Origin: Kappaphycus alvarezii
Taxonomy: Eukaryota > Rhodophyta > Florideophyceae > Gigartinales > Solieriaceae
NCBI GenBank assembly: GCA_002205965.3
Contig: NADL03000629.1
Location: 1,302,001 to 1,366,000, forward strand
Length of the DNA: 64,000 bases
Direction: 5' to 3'
Each line of letters starts with the position of its first letter. Within the stretch, counting starts at the first letter, position 1. A model generated the notes under the pieces. That model saw nothing but the letters and a program-made list of their open reading frames with translations. It ran no database searches and had not been told where the DNA came from. Position numbers and translations under genes: made by a program. This document shows positions 11,040 to 21,624 of this stretch, piece by piece.

Positions 11040-11975
11040 TCATGAGACGGGCCCGAAGAAGAAGTTCTACATCCCAAGAGAGACGAATTTTTTCATGATT
11101 TGGATCGAAAATCTGTTCCAAAGGGAGAAGGATGGACTGCGCGTTGTTCCACTTATCGGCAATGTGAAGAGAAATTGACAAAGATTCACGATGATATCGT
11201 TCATTTTGATGCTGGTTCTGCGAGAAAGTCGTGAGGGACCGTTATGTGGAGTGGGATTTATCAGAACTAGACGGAGCACGTCGAAGCATGCGCTGGCTGG
11301 AAACACGCTCGAAGGCTACCGACCTATCATTCGAGTCTTAGATCACCCGTTACTGTTTTGCTCGAAACATTTTCAGTGGACTTTGCGAGCAATTTCGAAC
11401 CATCTCGGAATGCAAAGAGGTTCGTTTTAATCGAGATGGAGCACATGATAGGGTGGCCAATGGCTTGGGCGAAATAAATCTCCACCTCCGATGTTTTCAT
11501 CGAGCTCTTCGAGAAGGAAAGTATCGAGCCGCTCGGGCCACCGAATAGGATAGTCTCAGAAAACGCCACGTATATTATGGCGGCTTTCGGAAAAAACGGG
11601 ATTTATAGGAAATAAGTCCTCTCGTACGCCCTTATGGCAAATAGAAGAGCCTAGAATATGATAAAGGATATAAAAGCCACAATGGAAAGGTCTTTGGTAC
11701 AGCGTAGGGGTGATTGGGCGGGAGGTATGCTGGACGACTTGTACGGGATCACTACCGATATGCATAAACCTGTATCGCCTCCTGAAAAACGGTGTAGTAT
11801 CAACCCTCGCGTGCGAGTGGTCCAATCTATGAGCCTTCCGCCCAATTCTCAGGGTTGGTTCTCTGTCGCCACCGACCAATGCGGGATGATTATCATTCAA
11901 CCGCTTGACCGCTGTTGCCTCAAACGGCGTTGCATATGCAGAGCCAAAGTGGTCTTTCGGCATTCTGATTAATAA
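11040..11975 (+). pseudogene. gypsy 1 integrase
   Basis: A degenerate integrase. It has an N-terminal region with WIENLFQREKDGLRVVPL, a block around 11370-11400 where the first catalytic Asp should lie, then EMEHMIGWPMAWA, FIELFEKESIEPLGPP with a NATYIMAAFGKN block (second acidic region), and MIKDIKATMERSLVQRRGDW with DDLYGITTDMHKP at the C-terminal side. The enzyme would insert the cDNA into the genome. Many stops and frameshifts are present (for example TGA/TAG changes near 11440, 11610 and 11655). Confidence 0.72.
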
Positions 11976-12020
11976 TATTATTACTCAACCAATTCGACTC
12001 CGCGAAGACCAAGTGGTCGC

Positions 12021-12630
12021 TTGGCGTTACTGCACCTTACAGTAGCTGTGCCAAGTCACGTGATGTTAGGTGACTTTTTGGGTCTGATTGAACTCATCAC
12101 TGATGATGAGGAGACTGCACAACTTGAGAATTCCACCCTTGCGGATCTCAGCACTCTGAATTATTCGCAATCTGTAGATACTTCTACTGCCAGAAAGACG
12201 AATCCATCATTGAAAAAACTGCGCAGCCTTCGGCCCATGATTTGTACTTGTCCCGTCTCCTACCTTTTCATCAGAATAGACTAAGAGACCTGTTGCGCAA
12301 AATCATCTCGATATACCACAGAAGAGCGGGTGAGATTAAGTTCTTACAACACTGAATTATTTTTATCCTGAGTTTCGTCCAATTTCAAATCCCCTTATCG
12401 AGCCAAATATCGACAACGAGAAATCAAAATAAAGGAAGTGGAACGTATGCTCAAGCTAGGCATTATCGAGCCTAGGCAAACGAAATGGGCATCTCTCATT
12501 GTTCATTTCCAAAGCCAGATCCATCCTTGCTTTTGCGACGATTATCGACGACTCAACGAAGTTACGGTCAAGAAATACTGCCCCTCATGCATGTGGATAG
12601 ATACATCGATAGCTTGGGAGAGGCGTCGGT
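12021..12630 (+). pseudogene. Ty3/gypsy 2 reverse transcriptase, left half
   Basis: A second gypsy family. An acidic leader leads to VERMLKLGIIEPRQTKWASL, then CDDYRRLNEVTVKKYCP, and ends in HVDRYIDSLGEAS. These are the 'E.ML..GII.PS.S.WASPVVLV', 'DYRRLN..TVKD.YP' and 'D.CIDSLG.A' blocks of gypsy RT. The frame stops exactly at the copia LTR border and resumes at 20339-20343 with a clean join, so this gene was cut by the copia insertion. Other shifts show it was also decaying by itself. Confidence 0.8.
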
Positions 12631-13065
12631 TGTTGTGGAAGCTGGGTGTTTGCAACGTCTCAGTTCGCTCTGGGTACTCAATTCTATGAGTTCTACGTGC
12701 ACAACGCAGCCAAGTCAGAGTGATGTACGCCAGATTCCGTCGCAACCCTAATCTCAACGGAGTTAGGCGAGTGCTAGAGAAACTAGACGGAGAAGTCAGT
12801 CTGGTTTACGGGTGAGACGCTTACGTCCCGAAAGGAAGGTGGTGGATGTTGAGGTGAATGCGAAGGTTCTGGTAAGTACCGTACGAATTGCTGTGCCGAC
12901 GACAAGGTGGCGGGCGTCGATGGCAGCTGGGCTCAACATCGGATCTATGAGGAAATTACTGTAAGCCTAAAATTAGGTCTGAAACTGTAAGAGATCTTAG
13001 TGCTACACGTGGACACGATCCACAGGCGGCTAGCGTGAACTTTTCACTTCGTACGCTGTTCAACA
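12631..13065 (-). repeat. Copia 3' LTR
   Basis: Long terminal repeat, TGTTG...CAACA, matching 19903-20338 along its whole length. The copies differ by many scattered substitutions, roughly one base in ten by eye, so the insertion is old. Being downstream of the minus-strand RNase H, it is the 3' LTR. Confidence 0.92.
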
Positions 13066-13249
13066 CTAGCCCCTCTATAAGTCCGAGAACCGATCGACTT
13101 GGGCGGATGAACGGATAACGTACTGTTCCACTGGATTAGAGAGCGTTTGCGTATGCAATAGTGCCTTGAGTACGTGGTGTGGCTCGATTTTCGTTAATCT
13201 ATCAGCAGGGTATTACTCTGATCGAATTAGGCCGACATTGGATATGAAG

Positions 13250-13990
13250 AACTCTTGGTACGACTAGTGAGCAGATGCAGTGTCTACCATAAGGCGTTTT
13301 CCCGTGGTGTACCGAGCTCGGTGAGTACGTCGAACAATAGTTTGCTTTCAGTCATCATCATCAGCGGAATATTACGAGCTAGTATGCGTTCCAAGTCGTG
13401 CATAATTATAAAGGCGCTATTAAAGTCGTCGAAAAATGCTAGTGTCTCGGCCGCCATACTCGATCGGGCGACGCGTCTGGACTTGTGCGAGGAAAAATGT
13501 AAGATCGCACATTGCTGTATTTAGTCTGCGAGTCATACAATGTATCCGAGCTTGGACTTGATAATCGGGCGGTCGGCGAAGGAATAGTCAGCATACATGG
13601 TGAGACAAAGGGAGTGTTGGTCCAGCTTACGGAATCTCAGGGTAGCTTCGGGTGTGCGTTTGAGGTATCGGACCATTCTATTGAAAAGCAAGATAGAGCC
13701 GACAGCAAAGTTGTCAGAAGTGATTTGGGATGCTATGGAGGATGTGCAAGCAATATCTGGTCTCGTATGTACAGTCCACATCAATTTTTCAATTAAGTAC
13801 AGAAATGATTGGAAGTCGGCATCAAGTGGGAGTAGGTTTAAGCAACGGATGCTTGGGCTTGTGATAGAGTGCGCATGTTCCTTGGACTTATCGCAGAATA
13901 ATCCAGTAAACAAACCGAGGGTCGTCGAGCGTGATCTGAAAGTGTTCCTTGATCTGTTTGCGAATTTCGGCTTTGCGGCTCGCAGGTGAC
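13250..13990 (-). pseudogene. Copia RNase H domain
   Basis: On the minus strand HTRPDIACTSSIASQITSDN, then an RMVRYLKRTPEATLRF block and LTMYADYSFADRP with SKLGYIV. This corresponds to 'TRPDI...V...SQ', 'A.K.ILRYLK.T...GL.F' and 'YSDASFA.....S..GYIV' of copia pol. Downstream the 'SEKRLMIDI'-like region reads GKRLMVDT. Several frames are needed. Confidence 0.8.
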
Positions 13991-14001
13991 GCTTGGATGA
14001 A

Positions 14002-14536
14002 ATAGTCAACATAAGCGCAAGCAGGGCGACGAGAGAATCAGCGCATCGTCGAAAGAAAAGGGCGAATTATCCCGTTTCTTGCTCCATGCGAAGGTTATGT
14101 ATGTGTAACTTGGCGAATGTTTCGCACCAGTAGTCCCCACTATCGCTTGGGCCATACAGTGGCTTCATAATCTTAATGAGCTCTCAAGTTGATAATTCTA
14201 GCTCCTTTGGGGGATGAAAACGTCGCACTTGAGCCGCGAGGCTGATTGAAGGTAGACCTGACTTACGTCAAGGGACCAGACGTCAAAGCCCAGAATTGTA
14301 GCGAGAGCTAGTATCAAGCGGACTGAGGATGCCTTGATGTTGGTGGCGTTATGCACAACTTGATGCTTGTTCCTGTCGCGGTGACCTCTTAAACCAAATG
14401 GGGCCTTATACTTAACATTTCCGTTTTCGGAGTCCGTGATAACAAGTGAGAAACGGGATGGAATTATTCTCGGATTCTCTTCGGCATCCTCTGACAGGAC
14501 AATAAGAAAGGTTCCCTTTTCGACGAGGCCAGTCAA
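14002..14536 (-). pseudogene. Copia reverse transcriptase, YVDD changed to YVDY
   Basis: Clear copia RT signatures on the minus strand: GLVEKGTFLIV, IIPSRFSLVI, then FGLRGHRDRNKHQVVHNATN, SSVRLILALATILGFDVWSL and DVSQVYLQSASRLKCDVF. The catalytic box at 14013-14002 reads Tyr-Val-Asp-Tyr, so the second aspartate is lost and polymerase activity would be gone. The frame of the box differs from that of the fingers region, showing additional shifts in between. Confidence 0.88.
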
Positions 14537-14539
14537 TTA

Positions 14540-15145
14540 CTTTCTCTTGGCTTCGCCGAACGCGGACTTTGTCCACGGCGGTCCCCGATGGGAAGCACTT
14601 CGGAGTGAAGAACGCGCGGCTCGCTGTCGTCGTCACTGGTTAACAGCTCATCCATGAAATCTAGACGCGCGAGTGGAGCGGATTGAAGCTGTGCGATATT
14701 GAATTCTCTTGGTCCAGTGCGTTCAACGACATTTCGACGATCTTTTTTTCCGTGCAATGACGCAATGAGGTGAGGGCCGGTATACTGCTTTATTTTCTCA
14801 CGGCGGATGTAAGCAAAATCTCCCGGTAGGTACCTGTGTTCTGTTGCGGGCGGGGGACTGAGCGAAGTCCTCGATTCACTATCTCACAGGAGACAAGTCG
14901 CTCATACTCTGTTTGAGCAGTACGTAGGGCTTTGAAGCGTTCCTTCTGTGCCAAGAACTCATTTGGGCAAAGGTCTGGGAGCTGAGGGCGTACGCTGAAG
15001 ACAAGTAGCTGAGGGCGAGGGCCGTCTGGGTCTACTGTAGAATTGATGGCTTGTATGGTTAACGCAAGGGAAACGTCAGGTTGTACCTGGGGGTGATCAG
15101 ATCTTCTCTTACGGTAGACCCGTCGGAGTGGGGCATGTACTGCCA
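14540..15145 (-). pseudogene. Copia integrase C-terminal part and RT linker (below the mariner)
   Basis: The minus-strand frame gives APLRRVYRKRRSDHPQVQPD, a continuation of the integrase core that also holds TIQAINSTVDPDG, RPQLPDLCPNEF and ERFKALRTAQTEYERLVS. This is the helical C-terminal side of a copia integrase. A region near 14700-14790 with GKKDRRNVVERTGPREFNI resembles the integrase-to-RT linker. The upstream half of the domain lies beyond the mariner insertion, at 16681-17030. Confidence 0.7.
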
Positions 15146-16680
15146 CTTATAATTATAGGGCACCCTCTCAGAATGCAGGTGTATCAGCTATACATGTATA
15201 TTTCTAAAAAGTAGTATCTGATATGGATTAAGCGCCCTTCTAAACGGTGGAAACCAAGGAACTTTTATATAGTTCGTGCAGCTATAGTGCAAAAAGTATA
15301 AAATCGTCATTTTAGAGCAAACTATAATTATAAAGCACCTATAAAAGAAGATGTTAGTAACCTTCCCCTACCTGTTAATGATTCGCATTCCCTCTAACAG
15401 TACTGCTCTCACACCGTACAGCAAAAAACTTGTGGACACAAAATGCCCCGCGGAAAAGCTCTTACCGATATTTAGAAGGGAAAAATACTGGGACTACATC
15501 AGGAAGGAAAATCTGATGCCTAAATTGCAAGAGATATCTAACGCAGCCGAGCCGCAGTCAAAAACTTCTTCAAAGATCCAACAGGAAGGCACAGAAAGTC
15601 TCGTACGGGCCGCCCTTCAAAAATGAGCGAGCACGATAGGCGCAGTCTCTTCTGGGAGGCCCGAAAATTTGTGAACACTGCCTGGTCCTTGCAAAAAAAG
15701 TGTGACTACCGGTCTCTGTGTCGCGGACGCGCGCAATGAAAACCCCCATATGGGCTTCCGCAAGGCGCAGAAAGATCCCCCGCTAAGTCAGTCTAATAAA
15801 GAAAATCGTCTCACGTGGGCAAGAGATCATGTTACATGGAACCATGGTAAGTGGAAAACAATTTTGTTCAGCGATGAGAAACGCTTCTGTTTGGATGTTC
15901 CCGACAGCTTTCACGCATACTTGCATGATTTGCGTAACAATCAGACGCGTATTAGCAGAAGGCAGAAGAGCGGTGGCGATGAAATGTTTTGGGGAGGGAT
16001 ATCCGGCTTCGGGAAGACGGATTTGGTTGTTTTGAATGGAAGACAAACATCAAAGACCTATTTGAAGATGGTGGAGATACACTTGCTTCCTTTTGCGGAC
16101 AATTTTATGCCGTTATACTGGATGTATCAGCAAAGCAATGCTCCCATTCATGTGAGTCAAGACTCGAGGAGTGGTTCTCGGAGAATGGAATTCTTTTAAT
16201 GTACTGGCCCGTACGGACTCCGGACCTGAATACGATATAGAATGTTTATTGGTGGCTAGTAAGAATGTTATACGCTAATGCAAGGCAGTTTGGGTCAATT
16301 GAAGAGCTTATTAATTTTATAAAACAATGTTGGAGTAAACTGCCCAGATCTGTGGTTCATTCTGTACGTTTTTCAATGCCGAAATGTTGTATCGAGGTTC
16401 TTAAGCGTTCGGAGGAGCTACGTATTATTGATATGCGAGTAAAGTGGCCGTGAAGCTCATGAAGGCCCTACTCTGCTGGGTTAAGTGAGGGTGCTTTATA
16501 TTTATAGTTGCCCTAAAATGACATTTTTATACTTTTTGCACTACAGTTGCACGAAATGTATAAAAGTTCCTTGGTTTCCACCGTTTAGAAGGGCGCTTAA
16601 TCCATATCAGATACTTTTTTTAGAAATATACATGTATAGCTGATACACCTGCATTCTGAGGGGGTGCTTTATAAATATAG
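15146..16680 (+). mobile_element. Tc1/mariner element 2 with long IR/DR ends
   Basis: About 190-bp terminal inverted repeats (roughly 15146-15342 and 16485-16680) flank a transposase. The alignable arms include the left text CTCAGAATGCAGGTGTATCA and its complement near the right end. Each arm carries a related motif of about 20-25 bp at both its outer (15146-15168; 16656-16680) and inner border (15321-15340; 16485-16510), an IR/DR arrangement like that of Tc3 or Sleeping Beauty. The insertion lies in the copia integrase. The expected TA duplication is plausible but the exact border base is uncertain. Confidence 0.88.
15351..16453 (+). pseudogene. Tc1/mariner transposase 2, catalytic residues lost
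   Basis: An N-terminal region (15351-15626) precedes a core opened at 15702 with ENRLTWARDHVTWNHGKW, then LFSDEKRFCLDVPDSFHAYL (first catalytic Asp), an SRRQKSGGDEMFWGGIS block, QQSNAPIHVS, and TPDLNTI at about 16220. The usual 'QQDNAP.H' has Ser in place of the second Asp. The Glu of 'NPIEN' is a TAG stop (the codon after Asn-Thr-Ile, near 16238). The last frame (16265-16453) continues the C-terminal helical region. Two of three catalytic acids are therefore missing. Confidence 0.86.
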
Positions 16681-17312
16681 GCGGCAGTGGTAGTATGTTT
16701 CTCTACTGCCCAGTGAGTTTTGGCTTTGTGTCCCGGTGTGACGTAGCTCAATGCTTTCCAGCTCACAGGTGTACCCCCACTGCTTGGATACGAAGACCGA
16801 TCCTTGGTCCGTAAGCATATTCTCGGGGAATCCGACGTAAATTTCTGACCAGGCTTTGACAAAGGCGTTCCAAACGATAGTTGCATCAAATGAATTGAGA
16901 AAAACTGCGCTCTGCAACTTCGATCCAACGTCAACAATATGCAGAACAGGAACCTGCTTCTTCCCGGGTTTGTCCTATAAATACATGACGAATAGTTAAA
17001 CTTCTTGGTTGAATCGTATAGATTCGCCAAACGGACACGGAAGACCAGCTGCTTCGTTGAGTTTATCTGACATGTACCGCATGAATTCTATATGTCCTTA
17101 AGAACACTCATAGTTTCAGATGTAAGCTGATCTGGTTTAACTCGGCGGAGTAGGTTGTACAACTTCCGGGCTGATGAGTGCAGTAGGTGTCGGTGGAGCA
17201 GTTCCAACTGCTCTCGAGTGAGGAATGTAGGGGCACTAAAATCCGATTTCCAGTAAATGAGTCCCTGTTTGCGCGTGGTTTGGACGCGCATGTTCTCTCG
17301 CACGCATTCCAA
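16681..17312 (-). pseudogene. Copia integrase zinc-binding and core part (above the mariner)
   Basis: On the minus strand from 17312: a pre-integrase region with TREQLELLHRHLLHSSARKL and YNLLRRVKP (the 'H..H..F.H' zinc-binding block). Then comes a core with VLHIVDVGSKLQSAVFL (first catalytic Asp), SFDATIVWNAFVKAWSEIY, GFPENMLTDQGSVFVS (second Asp) and ELRHTGTQSQNSLG just before the mariner. The integrase Glu should follow in this last block. The domain is split at 16680. Confidence 0.8.
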
Positions 17313-17365
17313 CTTGTTAAAAAGTTACAGTATCTGAAGTGAACATTTTTCGAGGACGTAGAGCC

Positions 17366-17660
17366 CTAGGAGGAGTGGCATCTCCTGGGACACTGCACCA
17401 GTCCAGAGTTGAAGGATGCTCTGTGGTGTAGAGATGAATACAGGGATCTTGCCAAGTGAGGTGGAGCGGCCAGCCCCAAATCGGAAACGATTGCTGGAAG
17501 GATTAGGCTTGAATGGTATGCCAACTTCCTGGCAGTACGCTTTTGCCTGTTTAAAACCATAACGGATGGTTGGGCACCGTGGTCCAAGGCAGCGCCTTCG
17601 AATTTTCCGTCTCTCTCGAAATTGCTGAATTTTGGGGGTATAGTAAGCACACGGTGTTGT
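17366..17660 (-). pseudogene. Copia aspartic protease remnant
   Basis: On the minus strand the frame reads GAALDHGAQPSVMVL. Retrotransposon proteases have Asp-Ser/Thr-Gly at the active site; here it is Asp-His-Gly. The other frame continues a short stretch toward the pre-integrase region. The protease would cleave the Gag-Pol polyprotein. It lies between gag and integrase, as expected for copia. Confidence 0.65.
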
Positions 17661-18065
17661 TGCGGTTTCGTATGTATGTCAATACATGACGAAAGCGGGG
17701 TATTCCTAGACCTGACTGAATCTTATAAGTGCGTGTTCCACGGCAGAAGCTGCTGCGCGTATGAGTAGGGGGCATATTGGGAGTACGGCTCTTCTTTTCG
17801 GAGTTGCTCAGTGCGCGTCGTAACGCCTTACGTTGTATCTGGCGCTTTTGAGGGCCAGTGTAGAGTTTGGTAATTTCCGAAAGGCCAGCAGTGCTGGGAT
17901 TAGCTCGTTAATCTGTGACGAACTGTCTATTCGCTTGAGCACGTATAATTCCTTCCTGGTTATACATATGCATCAAATCGTGATCTTAGTCTGAAGTTTG
18001 AAGATCTGCTGTGGTCATGAAAACTGCCTTCACAGAGGACTCAGTGTTAGCCGACGGAGGGTTCT

Positions 18066-19712
18066 CTACATTACCGTCGGCGTCGGAAACTCCTGCTCCT
18101 CTTGATCTTTGTGTGCGCCAGTGAGGTGATTTGTCAGAGTTTCGAACGAATTCTGAAGGTCTGCGATGGCCTCAACGTCATCATAGTCAGGACCGGGATC
18201 TACGACATTGTTCATCAACGGCTGAAATGAGGTAATTTCTTGATACGCACGGAATTCTATGTGATTAACGAGAGAAAAGTAGGCGTTGTACTCGTCATAG
18301 TCCTCTGATATAGCCCATAGTGTTTTTGCCACGGCGTCCTCTCCGTTTCCTAATTCTTGAATCAAGGCAATCATTACAGAGTTGGTCGAAGACTGGGTGC
18401 GCTGAGGACATTCGAGTCGCCAATGTCCAAGTTGGTTACAACACAGCAAAATTTTTCTTGCTTTCAAATGCGCCAGCTGGGAAGGTGACGTATGCCTTCT
18501 AACTCGATTCTGAGATCGAAGCATGTTGGTGAGGATTAGTGAATTCCTCAAGAGTGCTCTGTGTGAGTTCCGTATAGAGAGGCCGGCAGGGGCCTGATGG
18601 AGGGTGGGGGCAGCATACTTCTCTCCGAAGAAAGTACCTGCAGCAACAGGGTCTGCTTCATCTGACGAGGGGTGGCGTAGTTCATATGACGTGAGAGTGG
18701 CGCCAAGTTTTGAGTAAAACGTGTTGTAGTCCATCTGCTCTGTAGGAGACGGCGTCAAACGATCTTGAATGAATTTCTCGGCCAAATATTTGTCCCAGAC
18801 AATGTCTCCCATAAAATCACAGTAATGACTGTCGCTTAAGTACTCGCGGCCACAGGAAGGTACTGGAGTCATAATTCGTTCGTGTGCTACTTCGGGTCCG
18901 GTGACTTCCGAACAGTTCCTTTCCTTCATAATATTGCGGATGGTTAGCCTCTCGAGTTACTACCGGGCCTGTGCTTGGTGCTGCAGCGAGTTGAATCGAG
19001 TTTCTAAAGCCTTGAATTCCTCGTCGATCGAACTGTAGATACCTTGAATGGACTTGTAGTAATAGTCCAACGCTATCCCGGATGAGCCAGCGTGGAGGAG
19101 GTCTACTTGATCGGCGTGTAATGCCTTGGTCACGGACGGCGTGAAGGAATTTGTTGCGAACACGGTGGAGGGTACTTTTCCGGAGAATGATCCGGTGTAC
19201 TTATCTTCTTCTTTGAACGTGTTAGTTACGGCTGCCTTGTTCCGGCCTATTACATGCTGATCACTTCCCTCGGGGGGGTTGTGATGATGTTATGTCTCGC
19301 GGTGCCGGGGTTCGGGTTCTGACCGGGGCCGGTTCTGCGGATATGCTTAGAGCGGTGATAAGATTCCACCGTGTTTTCAGCTTCAGTGAGATGATTGTAG
19401 TCGTCGTAGAGCGCTCGGGCAACCTTGATGCTGACTCGATACTCCAGTCTCGGATTAAATTTACGCCTGCCCTCTCCAGGATGTGGCGAACTACGCTGAA
19501 AATGGGGTTGTTTGCTAAGCATTCTTCTACGAATAGTGTCTCGCAGGTAAATATTCTCGCAAATACTCCAGAATTCTGTCCTTAGGCTGTTCGACTGTGT
19601 CTTTGAGAATGCCACATATACCAAGGACTTGAAGGTCACTCGTAGTCTCCTGGTTACGCTCAATGTCTTTGATTGGCAGATTTGTGTCTGTTTCAGTGAA
19701 CAGCCCAGGCAT
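18066..19712 (-). pseudogene. Copia Gag, decayed
   Basis: The likely start is ATG at 19712 (MPGLFTETDTNLPIKDIE), 190 bp inside the 5' LTR border. The next frames give a charged block with ALYDDYNHLTEAENTVESYH, and LLHAGSSGIALDYYYKSIQG near 19070. The longest open piece (18066-18929, 287 codons) includes MDYNTFYSKLGATLTSYEL and a zinc-knuckle remnant CCNQLGHWRLEC. In that knuckle the first Cys of C-x2-C-x4-H-x4-C reads Leu. The acidic tail may mark the Gag-protease boundary. Assignment rests mainly on position and the knuckle. Confidence 0.72.
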
Positions 19713-19902
19713 GGTTAAACTGTTAGATTGGGGTAGAATGAAGGGGGAAGAGGTTAGAATCTGGGGTAAAGGAAAAAGTAGGAGGATAAGGGGACAAAGA
19801 AAAGGTAGCTGTAAAGGATGCGTGGGAAAGGGAGGGGTAATAAGTATGAGAAAAAGTAGGATGAAAGGCGAAAAGGATAACAGTTTCGTATGAAATTGCA
19901 AG

Positions 19903-20338
19903 TGTTGTGGAAGTTGGGTGTTTGCAACGTCTCAGTCCGCTCTGGGTACTCAATTCTCTGAGTGCTACGTGCGCAACGCAGCCAAGTCAGAGTGATGTAG
20001 GCCAGATTCCGTCGCAACCTTAATCTCAACGGAGTTAGGTGAAAACTAGAGAAACTATACGGAGAGGTCAATCTGGTTTACGGGTGAGACGCTTACGTCC
20101 CTAAACGGAAGTTGGTGGGTGTTAAGGTGAATGCGAAGGTTCTGGTAAGTACCGAACGACTTGCTATGCCGACGGCAAGGCAGCGAGCGTCGATGGCAGC
20201 TGGGCTCAACATCGGATCTGTGAGAATATTACTGTAAGCCTATAATTGGGTCTAGAAACTGTAAGAGATCTTAGTGCTACACGTGGACACGATCCACAGG
20301 GGTTTCGGGTGACTTCTCACTCCGTACGCTGTTCAACA
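19903..20338 (-). repeat. Copia 5' LTR
   Basis: Right copy of the LTR, TGTTG...CAACA. It precedes gag on the minus strand, so it should contain the promoter and start of transcription. No TATA box could be assigned with confidence. No convincing primer-binding site complementary to a tRNA 3' end was seen just inside 19902. Confidence 0.92.
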
Positions 20339-20520
20339 TTGGTCTATACAAGTTTGGACTGTAATTGGGAATAACGGAAAATGCCAGTCGCCAAAGACGT
20401 CAAAGATAAGACGTCGTTCTTCCGCCACTCTGCACTCTATTACTACGAGAAGATGAATTCCGGTCTCTCTAATGCGCCTGCTACTTTAGTGTAGTAGCAC
20501 TTCGTATGAATAATTAGTTT
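20339..20520 (+). pseudogene. Ty3/gypsy 2 reverse transcriptase, right half
   Basis: Starting in the duplicated target TTGGT, the frame reads YTSLDCNWE, a stop, then KMPVAKDVKDKTSFFRHSAL and KMNSGLSNAPATL. These are the 'FTTLD...GYWQ..V...D..KTAF' and 'M.FGL.NAPATFQ' blocks. They continue the domain interrupted at 12630 once one copy of the 5-bp duplication is removed. The match ends by about 20520. Confidence 0.82.
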
Positions 20521-21624
20521 CAATAACATCATTTAACTCTTTCTTTTCAATTTCCAAATGTTACGTGTAACGTGCTCCATTTTATGTTAACACTTTACAG
20601 TGCACTGTACATTAGTTGCCCCTGTTAGGCACGGCTTTGGACCACCAACTGAAACTAATATTTATTCATAGGTAACTAGCTACCAGAGTGACACTTATCC
20701 AAATTATCTAGCCCAGTTAACTACACCAATCACTGTAATTAATTTGTGCTCAAAATTGACGTGTGTAAAGGATTGTTTTGGACACGTTGAATTTTGAACG
20801 GCCCACAGATTTTTGAAAACACACATTAATAAATACATTTCGCATACTGTGAACGGATAAATGAAAAGATCTATCCGTTAAGAAACATGGTTCAGAATGT
20901 AAGACCGATTATATATCGAAAAAATTAGAATGAAAAAACCTCTATTAATTGCCATAGAATGGCAAAGGGTGCCATTCAGTGTAAGGCTTTGCAGCCACGC
21001 CGAATGATGGACCATTTGATCGCTCGCTGCGATCAATTGCGTCCCAAACGAGCTAGTACTAACTCATTAAGCTTTTTCAAGCGGAATCCTCGCCGACACC
21101 AGACACCGCAGGGAACTCGAAACATCTCCCAACTTTGACGCCTCATAAAAACCCCTCAGAACCGACCATCGAAAGGGAAAAAATCAAGGAGAATACATAA
21201 CTTTAACAGTGTCTCTTAGAGACTGATGGTAACTAAATGAACGGTGGACGAATCAGGTACAGCTGGCCTTAAAAAATTATTTCTAGGGCAGCGGCAAAGA
21301 TTTTTCGAGTGTTCACGGTAACAGCCAGTGCTAGATTAGAGTAAGCCCGGCTTTGGTGGAACTGTAAGGAAAAACACTTTCGCTGAAGAAAGAAGGTTGT
21401 AGGGGAGGAAAACCTAGTTCGTAAGCGATAGGGAGGAGAAGATTAAGTAGGGAAGCTTTGGGAGGAAGTGGTCGTAAGCAATCTCCATGGGTTGGTGCAT
21501 TAGATCCGTGCTTATTCAGAAATTTTAAGCTGCTTACTGTCGCAGGTGTTAATTTTCCCCTGCTGTATTACAGCAGCTTGCTAGGGATTTAATTAATAAT
21601 GCACCACCTGAGTCCGCTTTCAAT
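20521..21624. other. AT-rich spacer, no gene recognised
   Basis: No protein-like frame was found. It should contain the left end of the DDE element that starts near 21625, but no inverted repeat with the sequence after 22660 was identified by eye. Confidence 0.3.

Larger units (their letters stand above)
8676..11975 (+). mobile_element. Ty3/gypsy retrotransposon 1 (gag-pol body), decayed
   Basis: Gag, reverse transcriptase, RNase H and integrase follow one another on the plus strand in Ty3/gypsy order (RT-RH before IN). The protease expected between gag and RT was not recognised in 9461-9760. Each domain is broken by stops and single-base shifts. LTRs were not located. A different gypsy family begins at about 12021. 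Confidence 0.82.
12631..20338 (-). mobile_element. Ty1/copia retrotransposon with paired LTRs, itself carrying a mariner
   Basis: Two direct repeats of about 435 bp, each starting TGTTG and ending CAACA, bound the element at 12631-13065 and 19903-20338. Flanking 5-bp sequences are TCGGT (12626-12630) and TTGGT (20339-20343), a target-site duplication with one change. Between them, on the minus strand, come gag, protease, integrase, RT and RNase H in copia order. A polypurine-like tract lies next to the 3' LTR (minus strand, 13066-13080). The element lies in a gypsy RT and is split at 15146-16680 by a Tc1/mariner. Confidence 0.92.

Noticed and set aside
19860-19902. tRNA primer-binding site of the copia
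   Set aside because: The sequence just inside the 5' LTR does not show a convincing complement of a tRNA 3' end (for example TGGTTATC or TGGCGCC).
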